From: Heterotrichella gracilis
Taxonomy: Eukaryota; Sar; Xanthophyceae; Tribonematales; Xanthonemataceae
Assembly: GCA_032358255.1 (NCBI GenBank)
Contig: JAULBX010030263.1
Location: 186,001-250,000, forward strand
Reading direction: 5' to 3'
Length of the DNA stretch: 64,000 nucleotides
Numbering within the stretch: the first letter of the stretch is position 1; every line of letters begins with the position of its first letter. A program made the position numbers and the translations under genes. The notes beneath the pieces were generated by a model. That model saw nothing but the letters and a program-made list of their open reading frames with translations. It did no database searches and was not told the origin of the DNA. This document shows, piece by piece, positions 39,001 to 49,245 of the stretch.

Positions 39001-41610
39001 CAGGCACTATCCAAAAGTCTCCTAAGCGTGAAAAGGGCATCAGCGGTGCCCCTATTTGGCCTAAACCCACACTGCAGTTCAATTCCTTGTCCCTCTATCC
39101 AGACACTAAGCCTGTTAAGAAGGATGTAAGCAAAGGCTTTACCTACAACACTAAGGAGACTAATTCCACACCGAAAGGTCCTTTTTCTTGAACAGGGGCA
39201 CTAGCACCGCCTGCCTCCACTCAGCAGGGACAACTCCAGTAGCCCAGACCACCTCAAACACACGGTGGATCCAAACAAACATGCTAAGGCCCCCAGCCTT
39301 AAGTTGCTCATCCACAAGGCCATCAACCCCCGCTGATTTATTGTTTTGGGTGGGGGCATTCCCTCCAACTATTCAGCTACACCCAATATCAAGTCAGATG
39401 CAGTGCGGCAATTGCAACCATCATCTTCAAGAAATGAAATATGTAGGTGCGCTGGCACATACCACCCTGTGCAGTGCCGAGGACAATAGGCAGTATATCA
39501 CCCCCTCAAGTGCTTGCCATACCTCTGGGTTCTTAAGAACCTCCGCTGGATTTGTCTTTCCATCTGCATGCACCACGTCCTTTGGCTCGAGCACAAGAAT
39601 GCCAGCAATTTTCACATTGGTGGCGATGCCGACGATATCCCCATGATGTGGCTTCTTAAGCTGAAGGTTGTGCAACCCCAGCTTGCACTGACATGATCCC
39701 CCTTGCCACATCGTGTCTGACTCCCACAATTCCTGCAAGACACCCGCGCCAATAGTTTGCCATGTTTGTCAAGGGTTGCCAAGGGTAAGCTCAAACAACG
39801 ACCAAGTGTGGCCCACAGCAGCTACTGCAACATGGATACGGTGTGGTGCTCACAAGCGAACCATCGGCTTCAACAGACACTACTGTGTTATAAAAATTTA
39901 ACCAATTGTGTGGCCTTTTTTTATAAATGTAAAAGAATCTATTTATCGACGGGTTGACGCTCTTGTACCTGTCGCTATTAACTTCTTGAATCCTATCCGC
40001 ATCCTGATCCTAGCAGGCGGTGGAGTCCTATCAGTGCATAGCTGTACACCTAGGTGTGAACCACGCAAACGCGCTTCGATCAGCGAGGGGCATACTACTG
40101 TAGAATTCATGGTCACCTCTGGTGTAAGGCAAAGCACAAATATAAAAGCTTTTTAGGGTGCGTATTACCAATTTCACCTTGTTTCGTCGTCCCCAGCTGC
40201 TACTAGCAGTGCTACTCATACCAGGGCAAAAATCCAGCCTATTGCGTATCCATGCTTTCAGGCCTCACCTGGCTGAAGGTCAGTGCGCCCTTGGCCTCAA
40301 CTATTCCGCGCAAGTGCCAGTCAATATGCCCAGAGGAAGGCACCTTTGCAGCAGGGTGGTTGGGCTTGCTCATCAAGACAAAGTCAGCAGCGATGTTTTG
40401 AACACCTTCATGCGCAAGTCTGCAGTGCTGCACACTCCAGTTGCTCTGCATGCTCTCCTCTGAGCTGTGCTCCCTCACGGCAAAGTCCTCCCCGACACCT
40501 GCATCAGCTTCAGGGCGGCTGCCAGACGCAGGCTCAGGCACCACTTGTTCATGCTCCACAAGTGCTTCGTCAGGCTCCGGTTGTGCTATCTGCAAAGGTG
40601 GAGACAACACGGTATCGTAAGTAAGCCTGCGTTGATTTACGTCACCAGTGGCACCGCGACTTCAGTTTAAAGAGTAACTTTGGGTGCTCTTAATAACTTA
40701 GGTGCTGCAGGCTGGCAGTAGACCAGCAATCCCAGTAGTGCCAGCAATACAACACAGCTATGGCTATCTCTTAGTGAGGAAAAGGAACCTGGTGAAGTGC
40801 ATCAAAGTATGACAGCGAGTCCTCGCAGGACACAAGGGGGCCGGGAGGGAGGTGGCATACCGAGATAAAACAACTCATTGGGTCGTCGTCTTCTGTGGCA
40901 TCTGCAGGCTCAGGCTGCGCTTGTGCTTCGTCAGATTGTGCTGTCTGCAGAGGTGGGGACAACAGGGTATTGTAAGATAGGCAAGCTTGTTGATCTACTT
41001 CACCAGGGGTACGGTGATGTCAGTTGGTAGGGAGTCACTTTGGGTGTGCTTAGTGACTCTGGGTGCAGCAAGCAGGCTGGCAGTCAATCTGCATTCCAGT
41101 AGTGCCAGCAATACAATACAGATATGGCTTTCTGGTTGGTGAGAAATAAGGAACCTGGTAAGGTGCATGAAGGTATGACAGGAGTCCTCACAGGACACAA
41201 GGGGGGGCGGCAGGGAGGTGGCATACCGAAGTAGCACCTCTCTTCTGGTCGTCGTCCTCTGTGGCAGCTGCAGGCGGCTTGAAATGTACTGCATGTGAAA
41301 GGATGGCAAGGTGCACCAGGAGCGCCGCCAAGAGAGGCCTCCCTGCCTTCTCGCCCTTGACAGCGTCACCGTACGCTTCCGCAAAGCAGTTCACCATTGG
41401 AAGCACATACTTGCACACGAACTTTTCAAGGATAGCAACCAAGGCCACTTTTGCTCTGGCGAAACTGTTGGGTTTGCTTCTGACGTACTGGCCAAGATAG
41501 AAGGTCTGAACAAAAGGGTACTGCGCCCTGAATTCTTCTTCATGCATCTGGTTGGGTGGCGTCTTCAGACACTCTTGCAAAGATTTTGGACGTGGGCGTT
41601 TTCCTTTCAT
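36069..41610 (-). CDS. Unrecognised multi-exon gene, all phase-0 introns (tentative chain)
   Basis: I do not recognise the protein. Six candidate exons in one orientation have consensus splice sites and whole-codon lengths: 41610-41227 (ATG start MKGKRPRPKS), 40944-40861, 40589-40269, 39687-39523, 37329-37216 and 36302-36069 (stop). They total 1302 nt, about 433 aa, and further exons may be missing. Exon 3 has ADFVLMSKPNH followed by GIVEAKGAL, which looks like the D...E-x-K core of a PD-(D/E)xK nuclease fold; that is a guess. The last exon has a hydrophobic stretch SPATLIILQALLFATCGG. A LINE and a terminal-inverted-repeat element sit in its introns, and exons 1-3 show a tandem exon-intron duplication. 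Whether all six exons belong to one gene needs transcript evidence. Confidence 0.4.
36600..37176. mobile_element. Short terminal-inverted-repeat (MITE-like) DNA element
   Basis: The 25 bases at 36600-36624 (TACCGTACTGGCAAGAAAGG...) reappear inverted at 37152-37176 with one mismatch. Between them are 527 bp that include an open frame on the plus strand (36897-37127; MKAYFKSISLEEHLEEVKAR) of unknown family, perhaps a transposase remnant. No clear target-site duplication was recognised, though TA at both tips is possible. It lies in an intron of the minus-strand gene. Confidence 0.6.
37763..39440 (-). mobile_element. 5'-truncated non-LTR retrotransposon (LINE) with RT
   Basis: Minus-strand translation shows reverse transcriptase blocks in order: NNKSAGVDGLVDEQLKAGGL, CGFRPNRGTADALFTLRRLL, FVDLTKAYDSVDRD, GLKQGCVLAPSLSHLV, the catalytic MYADDITLVC, and a C-terminal region ending WFKQCQDRAAWRRKCKTDC. 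These need at least two frame changes, so ORF2 is dead. No endonuclease domain is visible, so the 5' part is missing. The 3' end (37763-37787) is a tandem TAAC-type tail, as several LINE clades have instead of poly(A). The clade is not assigned. It sits between the exons ending at 39523 and starting at 37329 of the minus-strand gene, in the same orientation. Confidence 0.85.
40589..41310. repeat. Tandem duplication of an exon-plus-intron unit, ~360 bp period
   Basis: The run from CTGCAAAGGTGGAGACAACA (40590) to GGTGGCATACCGAG (about 40864) matches the run from CTGCAGAGGTGGGGACAACA (about 40945) to GGTGGCATACCGAA (about 41229). Each unit holds the end of an Asp/Glu-rich exon (ATEDDD), its GTATGCC donor, the intron and the next acceptor. 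Divergence is moderate with small indels. Confidence 0.85.
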
Positions 41611-41992
41611 TGCGCAGGGTTCACGTTGAACACAGCAAGAATGGGATGTTTGATTGAAGCGGGAACAAGTCGGTTGTTGATTGCAGAGCTTCAGCGAGTC
41701 AGGTTAGGTCCCAAGTAGGTAGGCGCACGTCCAAGTTTGCTCGTATGATACCGTGACTAGCGGTTTGTTATCTACATGCATATACATGGTCGTCTCGTTT
41801 CTCCTACTGCAAATCCCCCCTGGGATACTGCATGACCCACTTGACAGAAGCACCTCTGCTGCTCTGCTCTGTTGACGTGTTTGAAGCCCAGCTACATTGT
41901 GTTTCGGAACGTTTGCGTAGTTGAGAAGCGTTGCCCGAGTTGGTGAATTCTCACGAATGCATGCATATAAGGGTTAACTGCCTGCTTCAAAA

Positions 41993-44900
41993 ATGTCAGA
42001 GCTACAAGAGCGGTTCGACAGGGCCAGGAGCCAGCTACAGAACCTTGTGTACATCCCTACTTTGAGACAAGCTGACCTGGATGTGGACAACGTGGCAGTG
42101 CCTCCCAGCAGCACGGGAGGAGCCCCATCCCCCATCAGCTCCAAAAACGCACGCTCCCCGTGGGACAAGGGCGAGCTGTACCGGCGGCTACAGACCTTCA
42201 AAGCTAGCACGTGGTTTGCTAAACCCGCTGATGTGGGTCCCTGTGCCTGCGCCAGGAGGGGTTGGGTCAACTCTGGCCTGGACATGCTGTCATGCGAGGT
42301 AGGTGCTTGCAACCCACCTGGGCACGCTGTGTGGAACTGCACGATAGACCCTAGGTAGTTACACTTACAAAAGGTAGTTTATTCAAGCCACAAGTTCAGA
42401 GCAATCAGCCAAGGACCGTTCCATCATCACGTTGGTTTGCAAGTCTACTGTTTTGCTTGTGCTAGACTTGCAGCACCAGGATGGGTAGTGGCAAGGGGCA
42501 TAATCATTATCTGAATATCTGCTGTGCTTTTGCAGTCTTGCAATGCACACATCAGCTTCCCCACAGACAGCTTGGCACCGGAGGAAGTTGATGAGGTATG
42601 AACACCTGCACAGCAGTCGCTCCAATCCTATCACTGCATTGCCCACCCATCCTCATGCCCCGCCTGATCTCGGGACTCGTCGATATGTCAGCTGTCACAG
42701 CGCTTGCTATGAATGCTTCTCCACCCACATTTTCTCCATCCCACCCCGCGTGTGACCGCTTTCCCACCCACAATTGGCCCACCCCGCCCTGCACCAGGTG
42801 GCGCAGCAGGTGTCCAAGCGTCTCCAAGAGGGCCACGACTTTGCCTGCCCCTGGCGCACCACCCTGTGCGACTCAGCCATGGTGCAGTACCCCCCCTTAC
42901 CGCCAGAGGTGGTGCTGCAGCAGTGCCAAGGGGCCCTGAGGGAGCTGGAGGGTCTCGACTGCCTGCCGGCCATCGCACCCGCGGCGCTGGACGCCATGAC
43001 TGCAACGCACAAGTACGCACATTCTCTGTCAAATAGATGTTTTGCATGTTGTGGCAGCGCTGCGGTGGTGGATGCTGGGATTTAGTGCGGTCAGGCCGTG
43101 GTCCGTCAGCAGCAGACATGCGTGTGGAATTAATGGCAGTCAGGGGTCACTGGGGGAGCTGTAGGGGCTGGGTCACCTACCTGCTGTCGCGTTTACATGT
43201 AAGCAAGTCTTTGGTAGCGGCGCTATACCTAAACTTTACTGATGGGTGGCCCTGTTCACCCCTGCTGCAGGAAACGCCTCCAGTCGCTGCTGGCAGATGG
43301 GCCGGTAGCCATGCCATCACTCAGCAGACCCAATGTCACTGGCAGCCCCGCGCCACCAGCAGCCAACGGGCATGTGCCAGAGCCCTCTGGGGCAGCCAGC
43401 CTTGAGGCGCTGTCTGAGGGCACTGCCCGGAAGGAGGCGGCGGGGGCCGGGTTTGTGCAGAGGGCGAGGCTGCTGGCGGCATGCGGGTGGCACGTACGAG
43501 AGCTGTCACGCCCAGCTGGCAGTGCAGGTGTGGAATGTGCTGCATCAACATCCATACTAGGCATGGCATTGTGGACCTAGTGTCCGTTAAGTGTGCCCTT
43601 CAGGGACAAAATGACGGCTGGGAACGCCTTTCCTGTGTTTTGTTTTGTTTTTGTAACATCCATGCCATGCTCAACATCAATGCAGTACGCTTCTCCTTTT
43701 GACGGTTGATGCGGTCTTGGTGTTGGTGGTGTGTTTTACTAGTCGTCTCAAGCGAGGCATGCTCTGCTTGGCGGCATCTACAGACTTTGGTGGTTCGGTG
43801 ATCAGTCAGTAATTTCATCCTGCATGCATGTGCAGATTGCCACACTGCACAGCTGCATGATAGGTTACGCGTACTGGGTGCATCGCTCGGTGCATGTTGC
43901 CAAATTTCATCCACATTCCAGCCTTTCATGCCCCACCCCGCTGCCCGCAGGTGAGCCGTCCACATCACAGGGCTGCATACAAGCGCAAAACGCGCTGCTG
44001 CACTGCAAGCTGTGCGCCAGCAAGGTGGGCCTGTGGACCTTCCTGCCAACCAAGCCTGCATCAGTTAGCGCATCCACTCCCCCTCTCGCCGCGGTTCCCG
44101 CACCCGCACCCGCAGTCGCCACACAGACCACAGCGTCTGCACCTGGCGCTGCTGCGCAAACACCGCCAGCATCTGCAGCAGCAAATTGGAAGCCATCCGG
44201 CACCGCACCAGCAGGCGCACAGGCTGAAGGAGGGGTGATTGGCTCCGCCCCAGCAGCCTCACAGGTGGCAGCAGCGGTTCCTATAGAGCATGAGCACACG
44301 CCTGCGCCAAAGCCGCCCGCCAGGCCTCGCACCAAGAGCCTGCAGCTGGAGACCGCGGCCCTGTTTGCAACCACGATTGCTGGCGGCTCATTGCAAACAC
44401 CAGGTGCGATACCACGTGCCTTTCAATGGTGTACCAATGTTCCCAATCTGTGTCGGTAGTGCACATGCTCTCGAGGTTGTGTGCGCACTTGGCAACATTT
44501 GAGACTGCCATGTGCGATACCGCACCGGCCTCACCACATGTTGTGCTTCACATATCTGCATGTTTGGTCTGTGACTGGAGTGAGAGCCAAACCATGGGAA
44601 CCTCAATGGGTTGAAGGCTGTGAGGATATATGGCCCGGCCACGGGATCCCCGCTTTTACAAGGCTGTTCACGCAGGCGCGCCCCAGGCACCCGCCTCTGC
44701 GCCACCCGCTGTTGGCCGGCCCCAGCAACCGCCTAGCACTCCGCTGTTTGGCAAACCGCCTGCCGCAAGGTTGCCATCGTCCGAGGTGCAGCAGCGGCTG
44801 ACAGGGACCATCGCTGGAGGGGCAGTCGGCACCGCAGGTGTGATTAATACTTATTACTACTAATGTGTATACATCAATATGATTTATAACATATGATTTA

Positions 44901-46093
44901 TAACATATGATTTATAACATATGATTTATAATATATGATTTATAACAATATAAAGATTAATTTGTAGAAATATAATATCACAGCGAATAGGTGTGCACTG
45001 CTGTCCTGCACATTCTGGAATCCATGCTAGAAGCCTACGCTACCCTGGGGGACTCCCAGCAGATCATTGCGTTGTGTGGGAGGCGCATGCATTGGCGCGC
45101 TCATTCAACCCGAACTTTAGACCCAATTCAACATCTGACCCTCACGTCTTGTGCATTCCAGGGGCATCCCCCTCAGCAGGACCTTTCGGCAGCGGGGCGC
45201 AACAGGGCGCAGTGTTTGGCAAACCCTCAGGCGACCACCAGCCGGCATTCGGACGCCAGTCACGCCCTGCCGCAGCATCTGCGGCACCCCCAAAATCGCC
45301 GTTCAACCCATTCAACCGCACAGCCACCTCGCCCACCCCTGCGCGCCCCACGCCAGCTGTGCCATCCCCGGCGTTTGGCCTGGCCGCAATGCGCAGCGGC
45401 TCCTCCCTTGACAAGGCGACAAGTGGCACGTTTGGATTGGCGGCTGCCACACCGCCTCCCTTTGGGCTGGCCGCAATGCGCAGTGGGTCATTTGGCAGAG
45501 GCGCTTCGGTTGAGCCCCAACAGCCGCCCCAGCAACCTCATGTGGGGAGCGTGGAGGGCCCTGCAGGGGAAGGCCAGGCCAAGCAGCAAGGGGAGAAGCG
45601 CGGGCGAGAAAGCAGCGCAGAGGGGAGCTCCCATGCACATGCCAAACGGGCTCGGGATGGGGACACGCCCATGCCAGAGCAACCTGCTGCTGCTACAGCT
45701 GCTGCACCAACACCCACTCCAGCGCCTGCGCCTGCGCCTGCAGCTACCCCCAGCGCCCAGCCAGTTGGCCTAAGCCCAGTCCAAACGCAGCCCACTCCTG
45801 CCCCGCGCAGCTTCCTTGATCGGCTACAGGAGGGGGAGGAGGACGACAGCCTGTGGTTCCATCCCCTGGACCTCCACCGCCCATTTTGCCCCTGGGTGAG
45901 CTGCGGGGATCCCTGCGAGCCCACCATGTCTGGGAGGTGTGGGTGGAAGTGGACGCTGGAGTCGGTGACAGCTGTCTCTGAGGAGGGGGCGGAGGTGGTT
46001 GGCAATGGCGGTGGCGGTGGTAGCATGCGGGACCTGTCCAGGAGCGCTGTGCAGCTGCTGAAGAAGATGCATGACATAGATGTGAGGAAGTGA
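41993..46093 (+). CDS. ZC3HC1: ZC3HC1/NIPA-like C3HC zinc-finger protein with FG motifs, 7 exons
   Basis: Family role: nuclear-envelope and nuclear-basket protein (human ZC3HC1/NIPA, yeast Pml39). Exons 41993-42298, 42536-42595, 42798-43012, 43271-43527, 43951-44403, 44676-44837, 45162-46093; 2385 nt, 794 aa, phases agree. Seen: N-terminal C3HC module with ASTWFAKP, CARRGWVNSGLDMLSCESC (Cys101-x2-Cys104) and GHDFACPWR (His135, Cys139); second module LHCKLCASKVGLWTF and, near the C-terminus, FHPLDLHRPFCPWV. Unusually long (human 502 aa): the linker is Ala/Pro/Gly-rich with about eight FG dipeptides (LFGKP, PFGSG, VFGKP, AFGRQ, three FGLA, SFGRG). A basic RGRESS/AKRARDG patch may be a nuclear signal. 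An inactive copy lies 10.7 kb upstream. Confidence 0.93.
44877..44948. repeat. 14-bp AT-rich tandem repeat in ZC3HC1 intron 6
   Basis: Five near-perfect copies of ATATGATTTATAAC. The corresponding intron of the pseudogene copy lacks the array, so it arose after the duplication or was lost there. Confidence 0.9.
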
Positions 46094-47995
46094 AGGGGGG
46101 AAGGGGAAGCAGGGGGTGCTGGAGGCTGCCAGATGAGCCAGCTCGTGGGATTGCATTGGAGTGTTGGGCAGGAGGATGTACTTGTGTGCTGTACCGTGAC
46201 CCAGGCGACATGCCATCACGACATGGCAGGATACTTGGTTTGAGGATCAACGCGATCTTTCAATGGACCAGGTTTTCCTTTCAGGCACATCACGCCATGC
46301 GCCATGCGGTGGTGAGTACTTGTAGCATGCCGATGGCATGTAGGCTATTATCCCACAGCTCCCGTGGCATTGCTAGGGCTGGCATTGGCAACCAGCCAGT
46401 GTGGAAGCATCCAGTATAGTACGTAGGCCATGGCATGATGATTCTACGTCTCTTTATCATGTGCAAGTGTGGCTGGATTTATGAGTATGTAATTACTTAG
46501 TAGTTTATAATCGTGCCCAACGACTGAGCGGGTACCCTAACTAGTACAAATTGTTGTTAAGTCCCATGCATGGATAGTTGTTTTGCCGCTTCGCAAAATC
46601 TGACCCATGGCCCATGGGACTTTCTGGCCAGTGAGGCTGTGGTGCTAGTGTGCATGCACTGCCACCGTGCCAACGATGTGCTGCCACCGTGAGGTCATGG
46701 ATGAACAGATCATGTACTTCCATGCTGAATTTGTGGCACTGAGAGGCCATGACATGTTGTCCAAAGTCAGGTAGCGTCACCTACTAGTAGTAGGCACAGT
46801 AGTACTGTGCCTACTACTAGTAGGTGACGCTACCTGACTTTGGACAACATGTCAGACAGTACTACTAGTGTGGGTGTAGTACGGTGTGGGTGTAGCCTAA
46901 GGGGCACTGTCATCATGTCAGACAGAGGATAACCAAAAACTTAATGTTGTACTGTTCAACTTGGCACGTCACGTGCATTGGCAATTTTCTGCTCCCAAGA
47001 GGGAGTCCGCCGCGTCGAGGATTCGGCGCGCCTGAAAGAATGCCCACATGCACGCATGTGGCAACTGTCGTTTGCGGACATTTGACAACACCTGAGCACG
47101 CGCCCAGCACTATCCTCGCGCCAGTTGGCCTCGGCAAATACTACCCCGCGCTGCCCAAGTTGAACTGGAAATCAGCACCGCGCGCCTTGTTGTACCTCAC
47201 GGTGCTCTACAGGCTTTTGGGTTGTTATATAAAGTGGCCATGCGCATTTACAGGCAAACTCTATTCTTGTAGTGTTATCCCTTGTGGGTTGGTGGATAGC
47301 ATTGCGGTGGGTTCACCGCTCCACACACAAGTTCCTTGCCCGGCAGGTGGACCGGAAGGTTAATACTGCGGCGCAAATGACCCCTCTTGGAGCAGCAGGT
47401 TGAAAAACCAGCGGCTGGAGCTATCAGGTGATGCGCCTTCAAGTTGACATTGGCACTTGACTTACCACGCCCTTACCCACGGCGTCGCTATGTTCCACTG
47501 GTTGCTGCCCGGCTTGTCCGTGTTTTTCAACATTGCTGGTTGTGGCTTGCCGCCGTGTGTGGGGGCGTTTTGTTTCTTTCTTTCTTTCTTTGCTGTCCTC
47601 GCATTCGCACACTGACAGCGTGTTGATTTGGTCTCCTGCACCCAGGCAGCTAGCCAGGGCAGTAGCCCCACGACCCGACCGAGCTGCCTAACAAGCTTAG
47701 CACACTGTCAGTAATTCTCTGTATGTACAGCATGCAGCAGCATGCACCCGACTGAGTCTGGGTGAGTGCATAGGGCCAGGTGCCACTATCATCATGATGG
47801 TGAAGTAAAGGCACATTTCTCAATCTTAGACAAACCACTCTTTGCTTGCAACTGGGTGCAGCATTTGCATGCAACTAGGCGCGCAATTGGGAGCACATAG
47901 TAGGACCATGGTGCGCATAGTAGGACTACTCAGTTTTTCAACAGTCCTAACAGTCCTGGATGGTCTGACACACGGCCCCACCCTTGCCAGATCCC
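46094..47995. other. Intergenic, ZC3HC1 to LysM gene
   Basis: No gene recognised. It holds the 103-bp palindrome at 46751-46853, a (CTTT)n run near 47573-47592 and the repeat fragment shared with about 34.8 kb. Confidence 0.5.
46751..46853. repeat. 103-bp perfect palindrome (51-bp arms, 1-bp centre)
   Basis: The left arm at 46751-46801 (GACATGTTGTCCAAAGTCAG...) is the exact reverse complement of 46803-46853, with a single G at 46802. Arm homology stops abruptly on both sides. GTCAGACAG just right of the palindrome recurs near 46917. Confidence 0.95.
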
Positions 47996-48900
47996 ATGGC
48001 TTCCAACGCTTTAGCTGCCGCCGGTTCAGTCCAGCCACTGCCTGGCTTGCTACCTCAGTCCAGCATGGTCAACCCAAACCCTACGCTAGGGTTCACTGAT
48101 AGCAATCCAGCTGCATTGGCAACTGCCTCCAGCAGCGCTTCTGTATCCAACATCTCTGCTGATACAGGGGATACAGCATTATCACAGCTGACGCAAACGC
48201 TCAATTCCATAGTGGCGTCTGGAGCACAGGGTGCCTCTGATGCAAAGGCTTCTGCTGATGCGCCAAGTACTGTGCCCTCCCTTTGACCCTTTGCCTTGAC
48301 CCTTTCCTTGCCATGGCATGCATACACTGGGTGGTTATTACAGACCCATTGCTTGGATTAGTTGTGTTCTCAATGGTGCGCAACGCCATGCAATGCCATC
48401 CAGCCGTTGCGCATAACGCCCTGGCACACTAAGTTTCAGCCCTACGACTTGCATGGTTTGGAGACGCATATGTGATTGTATAGTTCGTTTTTTTATATCA
48501 AATTTACTATTCAAATTAAACAATTAAATCATACTAGTTGTTTTATTTCCCTTTCTTCCACTGTGCAGCGCCTGCCCCAGCCCCATCCTGCCAGCTCAGC
48601 AACTACACAGTGCAGCCAGGAGACACCCTCCCCGCAACGGCACGCATGTTCAACCTACAGCCTGAGGATCTGACAGCAGCAAACCCTTCCTTAGGTTCCT
48701 CGCAGTTGACTACTGGCATAACACTCAAGATACCATGCCAGCCATCATCATCATCATTGAGCGTGGCATCTACCTCGCCACCCCCTGTCGCTCAAGAAGC
48801 ATCTCCTCCAGCGGCTGTGCTCCAGCTGGTGCCACCACCTCCAGCGGCTGTGCAGCAGTCATCGCCACCACCACCAGTGGCTTCTCCACCACCAGTGTAA
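47996..48900 (+). CDS. Small LysM-domain protein, 2 exons
   Basis: Exons 47996-48266 and 48569-48900 join in phase 1 to 603 nt, 200 aa. LysM domains bind N-acetylglucosamine-containing glycans such as peptidoglycan or chitin. Seen: one LysM, from NYTVQPGDTLPATARMFNLQ through LKIPCQ, bracketed by two Cys (PSCQL and IPCQ), as in plant extracellular LysM proteins. A Pro-rich tail follows (SPPPVAQ, VPPPPAAVQ, SSPPPPVASPPPV), similar to hydroxyproline-rich wall linkers. The first exon is Ala/Ser-rich (MASNALAAAGS) with no convincing signal peptide; an upstream exon could supply one. The stop overlaps a possible GTGTAAG donor, so this may instead be the 5' part of the octapeptide-repeat gene downstream, but I found no phase-compatible join. 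Confidence 0.72.
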
Positions 48901-49245
48901 GCACCTGAATAGGTTTGTGTACACAGCACAGAGTTTGCCAAAGATTTAGGATACTTGGCAAATGCGGGAACTCGCATTTTCTTGTTGCTGCCCAGTAGCC
49001 ATTGAAACTGGTGTATGCTCGGCGATGCAATGTGCGCACTTTGTCTCGTCTGACTGAAAGATTTATTCAGCGAGATTAAGGACCTCTGGTTACTGGTCCG
49101 TCTCTGTCCCGGGTAGCACTAGCACAGCAGCTGTTCCATGTCTACTCTCCGACCGTGGTATAATGTAGGCAGGAAAGTCCCGGATTACAAAATATTCATA
49201 CTCCATAGCAATTCTATTAGCAAGGCTTTGTGTGCCTGCAGGGCA

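Noticed and set aside
43840-43920. An extra ZC3HC1 exon after CATGTGCAG at 43838
   Set aside because: The frame it would give is not family-like, and skipping it yields a phase-1 join straight to the GEPSTSQGC exon.
34800-47660. Long terminal repeats of a retroelement at 34.8 and 47.5 kb
   Set aside because: No primer-binding site, polypurine tract or gag/pol between them that would fit; similarity is short and patchy.
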